Shown one piece after another: positions 33,950-45,200 of a DNA stretch of 64,000 bases (positions within the stretch are counted from its first letter, which is position 1; each line of letters opens with the position of its first letter). The stretch is from Cheilinus undulatus (lineage: Eukaryota > Chordata > Actinopteri > Labriformes > Labridae), in assembly GCF_018320785.1 (NCBI RefSeq), contig NC_054885.1, forward strand, positions 9,126,921 through 9,190,920. Direction: 5' to 3'. Made by a program: the position numbers and the translations under genes. The notes beneath the pieces were generated by a model. It did not search any database. It saw nothing but the letters and a program-made list of their open reading frames with translations, and was not told the DNA's origin.

Positions 33950-34980
33950 TCCACTAATATTTCCATCCATTTTTATCACTTTTTTATCCCCTTGTCACAA
34001 CTATCTCCGTCCAGTTTTGTGAATCTCAACCCAAAACGGATCAATTTTGCCACTAAACACTCGTTCTTGCATCTGTTATCCCATTTTTGCCAATGTTTAA
34101 CCTAATTTCACTAGCATTTCCATCCTTTTTTGCCACTCTTTAACTCCTTTTCACCACAATTTCCATCCATTTTTGCCACTTTTTAACCACTTTTCACCAA
34201 TATTTCTGTTCATTTTTCTAACTTTTTATTCCTTTTGAACAGTGTGTACATCCAATTTTGCCACTTTTTAACCTCTTCACACCACATTTTCATCCTTTTT
34301 TTACATTAACGCCCTTTTCATCTCTGTTCCTATTTATTTTTTTCCCACTTTTTAACCACATTTCTGTGCATTGTTGCGAATATGTAATCCATTTCACCTC
34401 TATTTTCATCCATTTTTGCCACTGTTTAACCCCCTTTTCACCACTTTTTCTGTTCATTTTTGCAACTTTTTAACCCCTTTTCATCACTTTTCTGTCAATT
34501 TTCTGCAAATATGTAGGCTATCCCTTTTCACCTCTATTTCCATCCATTTTTGCCACTTTCTGACTCATTTTCACCCTTATTTCTTTCCATCTGTGCCACT
34601 TCTCAACCTGCTTTCACCAGTATTTCCATCAGTTTTTGTCACTCTTTAACCCTGTTTCAACACTCTTTCATCCGTTCACTCACTCTTGCATCTTTTATCC
34701 CATTTTTACCAGTGTTTGACCTAATTTCACTAGTATTTCCATCCCTACTCAGTCAACCGCAGACAGAACCATCTGTCTGTAGCCCATCAAGTCCATTGCC
34801 CCTCTTTAACCACTATTTCCATCCATTTTTGCCACTTTTTAACTGCTTTTCATCACTATTTCTGTTCATTTTTGCTACTTTGTATCCCCTTTTAACCAGG
34901 ATGGCCATCCAATTTTGCTACTTTTTAACCCCTTTTCACCACTGTTTCTATACAATGTTTTTTACTTTTTTAAACCAATT
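33950..34980 (+). repeat. pyrimidine-rich minisatellite array
   Basis: Irregular repetition of TATTTCCATCCATTTTTGCC, ACTTTTTAACCCCTTTTCAC and similar words for 1 kb. Same family as 18.6-19.4 kb with a longer, more ordered unit of roughly 55-60 bp. Confidence 0.85.
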
Positions 34981-34984
34981 CAGA

Positions 34985-35410
34985 GCAAATCGCTCCAAGC
35001 AGCCATCATTCACAAGCATTCACACTAAAGGTTACCTTTTTCCCCTCCACTATCACATAGTCATGCCAAATCAGGTCAGCAGAAGACTGAAAACATCTTT
35101 TCCAACATGAAAAGCTTATAGGGTTGTTTTATTCGTCGTCATACAGAAATGTTGCCCAGTTCTGGTTAAACAGAGGCTAAAGCTATATCTGAGTATTTAG
35201 AACAGTGGAGGTAGCCATTAGAGGGCTTTCAGTCCCACTAAACCCCGTCCATAGCACAACTCTAGCACAACTGTATATATGGCTCTAGTTACCTCAGTGG
35301 AGGCAGCCATTACTGGCAGCATTCAGTCCAAGCAAACCCAACTCTGTATGGTAGGGCTTTGGAAGTAGCATCACTCACTCAGTCAGTCAGCCACAGACAG
35401 ACCCATCTGT
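34985..35410. repeat. 190-bp repeat family, locus 1
   Basis: Contains CGCTCCAAGCAGCCATCATT, ATCACATAGTCATGCC, CAGGTCAGCAGAAGA and AGGTAGCCATTAGAGGGCTT. The same blocks in the same order occur at 53.3-54.5 kb. Here it carries no insertion and serves as an empty-site reference. Confidence 0.7.
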
Positions 35411-35699
35411 AGGAAAACACAGAAGTCCAGAGCAACAACAGCAAATAAGCTTGAACAAGCAGTGACTTCTAGTCAATATGATAAACTCACTACAATGGAA
35501 GGTTGCTTCCTCTTTTATTTCTCTCTCACTATTACTCAGTCTCTTTTAAGGCCTCTGTGGTGGATAGAATAAGTTTACAAAACAGCTCAGTCAAAACTGT
35601 GACCCTTAAACTCTTCAAGTTAGCTGCCAGAGTGAGAAAGAAGTGAGATCCAATCACGGAATTTCCTCAGTCTGATTATTTTGTGGTGGATTTTTATTA

Positions 35700-35835
35700 A
35701 TAAGTTTTGGTCTTTGACAGAAGAGGACAGCAGAAAGAAACAGGTATAAGAGAGCGGGGGAGAGACACAGGCTGGATTCCAACCCGTGCTGACCGCGTAC
35801 ATGGGGCGTGCCTTAAACCACCAGGCCATCTGCTT
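35700..35835 (-). mobile_element. tRNA-derived SINE
   Basis: The minus strand has an A-box-like TGGCCTGGTGGTTTAAG (about 35829-35813) and a B-box-like GGTTGGAATCC (35784-35774) at tRNA-like spacing. A CTCTCTTATACCTGTTTCTT tail of the kind seen in fish SINEs follows. Confidence 0.75.
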
Positions 35836-36134
35836 CCCACTTCCAGTTCGGAGACAAGGGTGAAGAAATTTCCATGATATCCCGCCCTAGAGAATGCCTC
35901 TCTGCTGCACATGTTTGGAAAATGTGAGCTGGCCCCAGTCTTGAGCCTTTTTTTCTTCTCTGAGATCACTCCCTGCCAAGGCTGATGAGTTTCTCCTCTG
36001 ATATTCCTGAGCTTTGCTAACCCTTCTCTCACCCTTTGTTACTTGCTTGTATGTACGCATAAAGCTTTCATACTTTTGCCATGGCACATGGCAAGAGAAT
36101 CCACTAGATAGCACAACCCTCCAGGGACAATCCT

Positions 36135-37190
36135 GACTATATGGACAAAAGTATTTTGCCACCTGACTACTACACCAGCAGGGAATGGAATGGCATTGTA
36201 TACAAAATCATGTACTTTAATATGGAGTTGTCACCCTTTATTTCAGCTGTAATAGCCTCCACTCCTCTTGGAAGACTTGTCACATGATTTTGGATTGTTT
36301 CTGTGGGAATTTGCACCCATTTATTCTGCAGTGCATTCATGAAGTCAGGCACTGATAATGGATGAGAAGACCTGGCTTGCAATTTCCATTCCAATTCATC
36401 CCCAAGGTGCTTGATGGTTGAGGTCAGGGCTCTGTGCAGGCCAGTCAAGTTCTTCCATCAAGCCATGTCTTTATAGTCCTTGCTTTGTGCACTGGGGCAG
36501 TCATGTTGGAATACAAAAGGGCCTTTCTAAAACTGTTGCCACAAAGTTGGAAGCATAGCATTATCCAAAATGTCTTGGTTTGCTGAAGCATTAACAATGC
36601 ATCCATGGGGGTGAATTCTTTTTATAGCACTGTATTTGGAATCAGTGTTCTTCATCTGTTACCTGCCACATGGCTACTGAAACTGATAACATGGCTACTG
36701 TTGGTCAGGCCCAAGTTTTACACCATATCTAATCTGTAGGAGAGTGAGTGAGATGCAGGCATTTGAACTGTGTGCTGAAATAAGCTGGAATGTCCCTCTC
36801 CTCCTTAGTCCGCAGGAAACAGCGCAAATGGTTTCCACAATGAGAGTCAAATCTTGATTCATCTGACCACAGAACAGTTTTCTGTTTTGCTTCTGTCCAT
36901 TTAAAATGAGCTTTGGCCCAGAGAGGAGGCATCTTTTCTGGATCATGTTGCCATACAGTATGCTTCTTCTTTGCGTGGTACAGCTTTAACTTGCATTTAT
37001 GAATGGCACGGCTAACTGTGTTGACAGACAATGATTTCTGGAAGTGTTCCTGAGTCCTGGCAGTGATTTCCATTAGAATACAGAAGCTGAGGGTGCCTGA
37101 GACCCCCTCCACCTCCACCACTACACGCATACAATGAAGGTTTTTGATATTAGGCTCAAACATTGAGAGACTTTGGACTATATGATCACA
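36135..37190 (-). mobile_element. Tc1-type transposon copy, degenerate
   Basis: Terminal TATATGGACAAAAGTATTTT at about 36139. The minus strand encodes, from 37163 down, VNTVSRAIHKCKLKLYHAKK, then HFKWTEAKQKTVLWSDESRF (second helix-turn-helix, then the first catalytic Asp block). The C-terminus IPTETIQNHVTSLPRGVEAI is at 36448-36170. The middle, with the second Asp and final Glu, is broken or deleted. Confidence 0.85.
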
Positions 37191-37265
37191 AAAAGAATGA
37201 AATCAACACCTGAGGATTTGTTAGTTTGGCAACAAGAATGAAATTTCCATGTTGTGATCAGTAAG

Positions 37266-37643
37266 CAGGGTTGCCAGGTCCGGGTGACAAATAAAACATA
37301 ATGGCCCATAAAAACCAGCCCAAAATCAAGCCCAATGCTGAAATTCAACATAAGCCATTAAAGCCTCTTCAACACCACATATAGCCTATTGCTTGTGTGC
37401 GTGCAGTTGCTCTGCTTCTGTATGTCCATGTGCCAGTGTGGCACAGTGGATCTTTGGTTGTATGCCATGTTCTTTGTTTCCCTGCTTCTCTGCTGGTTGA
37501 TTTAGTTACATTTGAGGGTAAATAAAGTCATTTATCCTGCTTTGGATATTAAATACACATACTCAAGAAATCAAAAATCTACCTGCGGCAGTATGTTAAA
37601 AATAGCCCAATTCGACGGGAAAACCGTGGACCTGGCACCCCTG
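37266..37643. mobile_element. hAT-like non-autonomous element, 378 bp
   Basis: Ends CAGGGTTGCCAGGTCC and (reverse strand) CAGGGGTGCCAGGTCC. Flanking octamers TCAGTAAG (37258-37265) and TCAGTAGG (37644-37651) match at 7 of 8 positions. Confidence 0.8.
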
Positions 37644-37799
37644 TCAGTAGGGTTCATTTGTTTATCATCATCCAGGGTATTTCTTTTCACATTCATCAAT
37701 CAGCAGTGAGCAATAACAGACTTTTACTAAACTGAAAGACTCAGGGCATTTGAGAAAACATTAAAGACCCTGTGAAGTGAAATCCAAAGTTTGTCTTAA

Positions 37800-40130
37800 C
37801 ATACAGTTGTAAGAAAAAGTATGTGAACCCTTTGGGATTTCTTGGATTTCTGCATAAATTGGTCATAAAATGTGTTCTGATCTTCATCTAAGTCAACACA
37901 ATGGACAAACACAGTCTGCTTAAACTAATACAGCACAAAAAATGATATGTTTTCATGTTTTTATTGAACAAAACATGTAACCATACACAGTGCAGGGTGG
38001 AAAAAGTATGTGAACCCCTAGGCTAATGACTTCTCCAAGAGCTAATTGGAGCCAGGAGTCAGTCAACCTGCACAGCAAAAACTGGAGAGTTGAATTCTCA
38101 GCGTTAAAAATGTCAGTGTTGATTTTAACACTCAAAGTGTAATTGTAACTCCATTCAGAGTTAACTGGCCTTCAGTGTTGGAGTTATTTGACAGTGTTGA
38201 TCTGTGCAGAGTTAATTTAACTCCGAAGAGAGTAAATTGATTTAAGCCCTGCCCACTGTAATTTCAAATCTGGGGGGCAGAGTTTTCCCATCATGCCTTG
38301 GTGCAGAGTGTTTAGATGTATTTTAGAAGTTTTAGATGTTTCAGATGTATTCAGTTGTGTTAAGATGTTGCCTGTTGCACAGCTATAACTGTTGGAATTC
38401 CTTTGCTCATGTTTCTGATGAATTATTGCTGTTTTTTTATGTTAGATACTTCTACACCAAGAGTGTAGCTGTCTATTCAGTGGGTCATATCCTGACTGTG
38501 GTGATGGACTGTTGACTGAAAGTGGCAGTGCAAATATTACACTCAGGACAAACACGGATCCTGTGACTGCTTCATTGCTCTGGAATTGCCATGTGATACC
38601 TCACATTACCTGATAAGTTTGATGTGAGCTGGCAATTTTTAATTATTATAATTTACTTTACGCTGTGTACAGAAAAAAAAACACTGTGAGTGTTAAAAAT
38701 TAAAACTATGAGAGATATTAATGTAACACTATCCAGGGAACTTATGTAAACTATGGGAAAGTGTTAAATTTAACACCATGGGGGTTAAATCAACACTGAT
38801 GATTTGCTATGATAGTGTTAATATTTTACACTATAAGGGTTTAGTTAACACTTTGCTAGTGTTAGAATTTTAACACTTTACAAAGTGATAAATTAACACT
38901 CTATCAGTGGTTCCCATATTAACCCTGGCAGAGTGTTAATTTTAACACTGAGGGTGTTAAATTTGCAGTTTCAAATTTGCAGTGTGGAGTCCAATCAATG
39001 TGATGAAATTGGATGTGTTGGTTCAAGCTGCCCTGCCCTATTAAAAACACACGCCAGTTTTGAGTTTGCTGTTCTCAAGAAGCATTGCTTGATGTGAAAC
39101 ATGCCTTGCACAAAAGAGCTCTCAGAAAACCTATGATCAAGAATTGTTGACTTGCATTAAGCTGGAAAGGGTTACAAAAGTATCTCTAAAAGCCTCAATA
39201 TTCATGTGTCCACGGTAAGACAGACTGTCTACAAATGGAGAAAGGTCAGCACTGGTGCTACTCTCCCTAGGCGTGGTCGTCCTGTAAAGATGACTGCAAG
39301 ATTACAGCGCAGAATGCTCAATGAGGTGAAGAAGAATCCTAGAGTGTCAGCTAAAGACTTACAGAAATCTCTGGCATACGCTAACATTTTTGTTGACAAA
39401 TCTACAATAAGTAAAACATTAAACAAGAATGGAGTTCATGTGAGGACACCATGGAGGAAGCCACTGCTGTCCAAAAAAAAAAAAACATTGCTGCATGTTT
39501 GAAGTTTGCAAATGAGCACCTGGATGTTCCACAGCACGACTGGCAAAATATTCTGTGGACAGATGAAACCAAAATGGAGTTGTTTGGAAGGTACACACTA
39601 TGCTATGAGTGGAGAAAAAAAAAGGCACAGCACACCAACATCAAAACTTCATCCCAACTGTGAAATATGTTGGAGGGGCCATCATGGCTTGGGGCTGCTT
39701 TGCCTGGACGGATTGCTGTCATTGACGTAAAAACAAATTCCCAAGTTTATCAAGACATTTTGCAGGAAAACTTTAGACCATCTCTCCGCCAACTGAAGCT
39801 CAACAGAGGATGGGTGATGCAACAGGACAATGACCCAAAGCATTGAAGTAAATCAACAACAGAATGGCTTCAACAGAAGAAAATACGCCTTCTGGAGTGG
39901 CCCAGTCAGAGTCCTGATCTCAGCCCGCTTGAGATGTTGTGGCATGACCTCAAAAGAGCGATTCACACCAGACATCCCAAGAATATTGCTGAACTGAAAC
40001 AGTTTTGTAAACAGGAATGGTCCAAAATTCCTCCTGACCGTTGTGCGGGTCTGATCTGCAACTACAGGAAACGTTTGGTTGAGGTTATTGCTGCCAAAGG
40101 AGGGTCAACCAGTTATTAAATCCAAAGGGT
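37800..40130 (+). mobile_element. Tc1 transposon with nested insertion and frameshifted transposase
   Basis: Left terminus near 37804 (ACAGTTGTAAGAAAAAGTAT). Transposase pieces on the plus strand run 39206-39502 ([35 protein letters not shown]), 39506 onward (DVPQHDWQNILWTDETKME) and 39934-40119 (MLWHDLKRAIHTRHPKNIAE). GYGCFAW-like and QQDNDPKH regions lie between, with a stop after the latter. Broken by frameshifts, including one at a poly-A run near 39475. The right terminus is missing after 40130. Confidence 0.88.
38071..38984. mobile_element. GTGTTAAAA-rich non-autonomous element nested in the Tc1
   Basis: Starts CACAGCAAAAACT and ends AAATTTGCAGTG (reverse strand CACTGCAAATTT). The interior is full of AGTGTTAA/TTAACACT words, so it can fold extensively. 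Tc1 sequence resumes with TGGAGTCCAATCAATG. Related words occur at 57.0-58.5 kb. Confidence 0.65.
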
Positions 40131-40140
40131 AGTGAACTGT

Positions 40141-40625
40141 GAAGTATCATTTGGTTTGCTGATGATGCTGTGATCCTTGTGAAGACTGCAGTGGTCATTA
40201 TGGGGGCTCTTAACCTGCTCAGTGAGGAGGCTGGAATGTTTGGACATCTACTGGGAGAAAGATCCAGGCATTTGGGGATGCCTTGGAGGCTGCTATTGAA
40301 TCTGTGTCTGTGGATGGTAAAAGAGTGGAAGTTGTGGAGCAGTCCACCTACCTTGGCAGCGTAATCTATCCATCTACTGACTGTGAGGTTGAGATCAACA
40401 GCAAACTTGGCATTGCACACAGATTCCTCGATGTTAACTGATAGCCAGAGGTGTCTCTCAGATGACTTCTATTCAGCACTTTTTTGGGTATTGTTGGCAA
40501 GACCGTGTGTCTGATGCTAACATGCTCGGGACAGCAGGATTGGACGGTCACTGCATGCTGGGTGACCAGGACCGAGAGGATGGATCAGACCTCGGGGTTG
40601 GCCACGTTGGTCACGGAGAATTAAG
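40141..40625 (+). mobile_element. LINE reverse-transcriptase fragment
   Basis: Translation across shifting frames gives WFADDAVILVKT (the FADD catalytic box of non-LTR reverse transcriptases), then LSEEAGM, SVSVDGKRVEVVEQSTYLGS and INSKLGIAHR. Frameshifts show it is dead. Truncated at the 5' side. Confidence 0.75.
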
Positions 40626-40639
40626 TTAAGTAAGGTTAA

Positions 40640-40965
40640 GTCATACTTTATCAATCCCTGAAGGGAAATTCATAGTTTACACTCTTGTTATACATGCTAC
40701 ACACACATAGGCTGCATTGCATGTAAATACACAAGCACAAACAGGATGGACATGCACTAATGGAAATGATGGTCTTGCTGCTCTCGTTGAAGCGCTGCCA
40801 TAAGCTTTTGGAGGTTCAGTGCCTTGCTAAAGGGTACTTCAACAGTGCTCAGGAAGTGACCTGGCACCTCTCCAGAGTCCAGATATGGTCTGACCGGGAC
40901 TTGAACCGGCAACCCTCCGATTGCCAGTCCAAGACTGAGCTACTGCCCCCCCATACTTCGATACT
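40640..40965 (+). repeat. dispersed repeat with CTTTATCAATCCCTGAAGGG motif
   Basis: Contains ACTTTATCAATCCCTGAAGG and GACCGGGACTTGAACCGGCA followed by CCCTCCGATTGCCAGTCC. Both are very common in fish repeats and the second resembles a tRNA-like 3' half. Class not resolved. Confidence 0.5.
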
Positions 40966-40969
40966 CTTA

Positions 40970-41465
40970 ACCAATTTTTGAAGCCTTTGCCCTTTGTTTC
41001 TTTTTCTGCTTTTTGCCTGTTTTTGCCACTTTATACCCACTTTTGTTGCTATTTTTTCACACTTTTATTACAGTTCTTCTCACTTTTTTCCCGTTTTTAC
41101 CAAAAGCTTTTGCCACTTTTAATCCATTTTGCCTTTTTATCCACTTCTGCCACTTGTTTTTTTTTTTGCCACATTTTACCATTTTTGCAAACTTTTTTGC
41201 TATTTTTTTTGCCAGTATTTGCTACTTTCAACCCACTTTTCTCACTTTTTATTCATAAGTTCCCCTTTTTTTTTCTTTTTTTTTTTCCACTTCTAACCAA
41301 TTGCTGCCTGTCCTCTTTGGCCTTTTTTTTTGCCACTTTTTCATTCTTTTAAACCCAATTTTTCTTTCTGTAAGCCCGTTAAGTACTTTTTTACTCCATT
41401 TCCCCCTCTTTTTTGCACTTTTAATCCATTTAGCCACTTATAAGCCAGTTTTACCACTTTGTCAT
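40970..41465 (+). repeat. pyrimidine-rich minisatellite array
   Basis: TTTTTGCCACTTTATACCCA-type words with poly-T runs. Same family and orientation as 18.6 and 34.0 kb. All long frames here are composition artefacts. Confidence 0.82.
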
Positions 41466-41479
41466 AAAGTGATGACTCC

Positions 41480-41700
41480 AACAGACCAAGGACTCTTGAG
41501 CAGCTAGAATCCTACATCAGACAAGAATGGGACAACATTCCTCTTCCAAAACTCCAGCAAATGGTCTCCTCATTTCCTACATGTTTACAGACTGCTGTTA
41601 AAAGAGGAGGGGCTGCTACACAATGGTGGTTCAAAATGAGCTAATGTTTTCCATGAAATAGTAAACTGTTGAATTGTGGTTGTAAATCTTTATTCTGCCT
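41480..41700 (+). mobile_element. Tc1/mariner 3'-end relic (ISRm11-like)
   Basis: Plus-strand words GAGCAGCTAGAATCCTACAT, CAGACAAGAATGGGACAACA, TTACAGACTGCTGTTAAAAG and GGGGCTGCTACACAATGG are typical of the transposase C-terminus (LE-YIRQEWDNIPLPKLQQMV). Same family as 17.2-17.8 kb. Confidence 0.65.
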
Positions 41701-42132
41701 AAATGTACAGCCCAGATATCTGGGCAGAAATTTCCACATGTGCTTATACAATTATTAATTTTTAAATTACGTTGATAATATTGCACATCCCAACACAAAA
41801 TGGTGCAGAACAGACAATTATTGGTGCAAACAAACTGCTCAAAATAAAGGAAAATATGAAAAAGCTAGTGCTTAAACTGTTCTAGGGTAGAGCCCTAGAC
41901 CTCCCTCCTGATGGTGCTGACTATCACATGAAAAGTACTGAACTTTTCAGTAGCTCATCCCTGATAAATGCTCACACATAGATGAGCTTTAGCTTGGCTC
42001 TGATTTGTTGCTCTCTGCTTCAATTTTTGGTTTCTGGGCTGTGACTGGTTGGTTCTCTTAGGCCTCTGCCCCCGAACCGGTTGTGTTAGCAGGTGACATG
42101 TTTAAGGGGAGGGAACTTCATGGACAAACTGA

Positions 42133-42139
42133 TATAAAA
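42133..42139 (+). promoter_or_regulatory. TATA box of GIMAP gene B
   Basis: TATAAAA, 94-100 bp before the proposed ATG at 42233. It places the transcription start near 42163 and gives a 5' UTR of about 70 nt. Confidence 0.65.
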
Positions 42140-42232
42140 AGGTGAAATGATGAAGTTTTCAAACAACAAACAGGACATCTACGGCAAACAGGACTTTACA
42201 GATCATCTACTGGACACAAGTATTTGTTGAAG

Positions 42233-42251
42233 ATGGATAATGCAAAAACTG
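42233..42251 (+). CDS. GIMAP gene B, first coding exon (19 coding nt)
   Basis: ATGGATAATGCAAAAACTG followed by GTGAGAGG. It ends in phase 1, which matches the terminal exon starting GA AAA AAG, giving MDNAKTGKKEPQLRMVLLGK. Too short to appear as an open frame. Confidence 0.7.
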
Positions 42252-45200
42252 GTGAGAGGATTTATATACTTTACTTTGACTTTGTGAGTAGGATTTTTAC
42301 AAATCAGTGACTTTTTGACTCACTTTGACTCTGTTTGCGTGTACCACTAACATTATTATGCTTTTTAAAACCAAATTTTAGATTTTCAAAAACTTCCCTG
42401 TCATAGTAAACTACATTTTTATGGACTTTAAGCCTTTATTGTTTGTTACTTTTCTAAGCTTGTGACAAAATTCACTTTTACAAGATGTACTATTTCCTCT
42501 TTATTTATTTATTATTTTTACATATAAGAGCTAATTATTTTAAAGATTGCAGAATTTAATCTGATCAGGTTTTTAAGCCAGCTGGTAAACCTCACTCTCT
42601 GCTTTGTCTTTACCTTTAACTGCCTAGTTCTTATTTTTCACTAGTGAGATATGAGGAGATTTTTTACCAGGGGCAGAGCTGGGGCGTTGCCTAAACTTAG
42701 GACCCTTGGAAATATGTACTATTTCAGAGCCATTCTGAATACTAACTTATATTCAAACTCCAGTAAATCTCTGCATCCCTCTGGAGAAAGTGATACAGCT
42801 CTATTTAAACAAAGTCATATGGGTTATAACCAATTTGATGGATATATCAACTTTTTCATGGTTCCGATGGTTCTTTTTTGCAAAATGAAACTTGAATCAG
42901 TATTTTTAGAAGCTGTACTCCATGCTTTAATGCATATTTGAAAGAAATGATGAGTTATATAAAAGGCAGGGGCATAGCTAGGGATTTTAGGTGCCCAGAA
43001 AGAATATCACACAGGGCCCCCCCTTAACCAGCTAGCCAAGCAACAAATGTTGCATCATTTTTACAAATATGTAATATATGCAATTTAATGTATTTTTGAT
43101 GCATAATTTCCTAATTTATGAGCAATATTTCTTCTATGGTTGAATTGAATTTATTCAAATTTGGGCATTTTTAAGAGAGGAGCAGGGCTCCCCAGCATTT
43201 TATTCTATTTGATACAAATTTCAGTCTGTAAACTGATTAGTTTAGTCACTTTTGATTCAATAATGACACTTTATACGAAGAAACAAATTAATAAAAACAC
43301 ATTTTTCATTGCTTGCTTCTCAAGGGCCCCTCCTTACTGTGGGTGTGGGTAATAAGCACCCGTTTCCCCCCTGCGCTACGCCCATGATAAAAGGAATAAT
43401 GCTTTATGATCTAATAAATCCTGTACTTTGTGTAACAGGATGATCCCTTTCAAAATCTTCACTTTTTTATAATCAGTATGCCTTTATGGTTCAGATTTTC
43501 CTCCACTGTGACACCTAAAAGTGAGTTTATTTTATCATATGAGCTTCAACACCTTCCACATTAACTAGAGTGGTGATGCTTTTCCCTCTGTTACAAAAGA
43601 ACCACGAAGCATGTGATCTGTTTTAGAACAAAAATTCTAAAAACATTTTCCCATAATTCATAAAGCGATATGAATGAAAATGAGTGACTTAGTGCAAGAA
43701 TTACACTAAAAAAATTGCTGCAGCTTGTACTGATTTCTTAAAATAATTATATTTCTGGTATCATTATGGACGATTTGTCATAATGAGTCAGTTTACACTG
43801 TTTTTGCACCCATTTTGGCTGTGTTAGTGAAATCCGTGAGTTTTGTACAATGACTATTTTCTTGATGTATTACACGCCCTTAGATGTTTTACCTTTTTAC
43901 TGATTTTATATCAGTTATGGTCAATATAAATTTTCTTTTTTGGCTAAAAAATACATGTTAATGTCAAAGAGTTCTACAAAATTATGTGAAATAAATTAAT
44001 ATGTGTTATGTAAAATAAATGACTATAAATATTCTCCCCCTTTCAAGTCAGTCAGTGCTAGTGCTTTCAGAGCATAGACTGTAGAAAGAACTGGACAAAC
44101 ACTGTGGGACGTCATTCGTCTGCTTACCATAGGCGGACTCAATTTTTGAACCAGGCTGTAAACCAGTTTATTTATAGTGTAAAAACCATCTTTTTAACAT
44201 GTGTTCAGGCGGGACTTCCATTGTTCCTGCAGCCAGCCTCAAGTGGACACTCGCTGTATTGCAACTTTTTGCACTTCCGCATTGGCTTCATTTTTTCAGG
44301 AATGGAGGTTGCTGCTTGTTTCAGACAGACACAGTTCTGGTTCTGGCTCAGATTCCCTTCTGGAGTCCCAGAACCTTGGTGCTTTCAGTGTTTACACCAG
44401 TTTAGGCAGAACCAAAGTGGGTGTACATGATGGACATGTATCTCCATGTCCAGCTTCACTTTTGCCCAAGTCTTTCCTGCTGTCCCGGTATTCCTTCTTC
44501 AGCTTCTTGAATGTTTAGGTGAACCCAGCATTCGCTATCTCTCCTGCAAGTTGGCCATATAACTTTCCCCTCCTTGTTCTACTCTCCAGCTTCACCTGGA
44601 ATTCTGTCAATGCCCAGATTACAACCAAACATTTTGTCTCCCCAGCTGACAACTGCATGTCTTCACCATCTAGAATGTGACACTGATAATGTCATGGTTC
44701 CCAAGAAAAAAACCAACTTGGGGTTCCAGCTGAGAACCAGCTTTTCAGGTTCAGAACCATTTTTTTTCTTTGAATGCACCAGCTGGTTCAAAATTGGGTT
44801 CAGGAATTGGAACTGGCAAGGAGTCCTGTCAGTGTGAAAGGCCTATGTGTGGATAGGTCTCAGTCAGTCTTGCAAATCTGCACTGCACTGCAACTTGACT
44901 CCATTATTCTTTGCTAAACTGCTCATGCTCTGACAGGTTGCATGGGAATTGGGCGTGGACAGCCATTTTCCAACCCAATCACAAATTCTCTATTGCAGTG
45001 GTTTTCAAACTTTTTCACCCAAGGCACATCTAAGGTTAAGCCAAAATCTCAAGGCACACCATATTTAAATCAATGCAAAGTAGACTTTTTAAATAATGTT
45101 ATAGTCAAGGTGGCCTATAAAGGGAGATAAAGGGGAGAGCATCCTGGGGCCCAGCCAACTGGGGGATCATGGAGATGGCACAAGTAGGCAAAAGGTGGCA

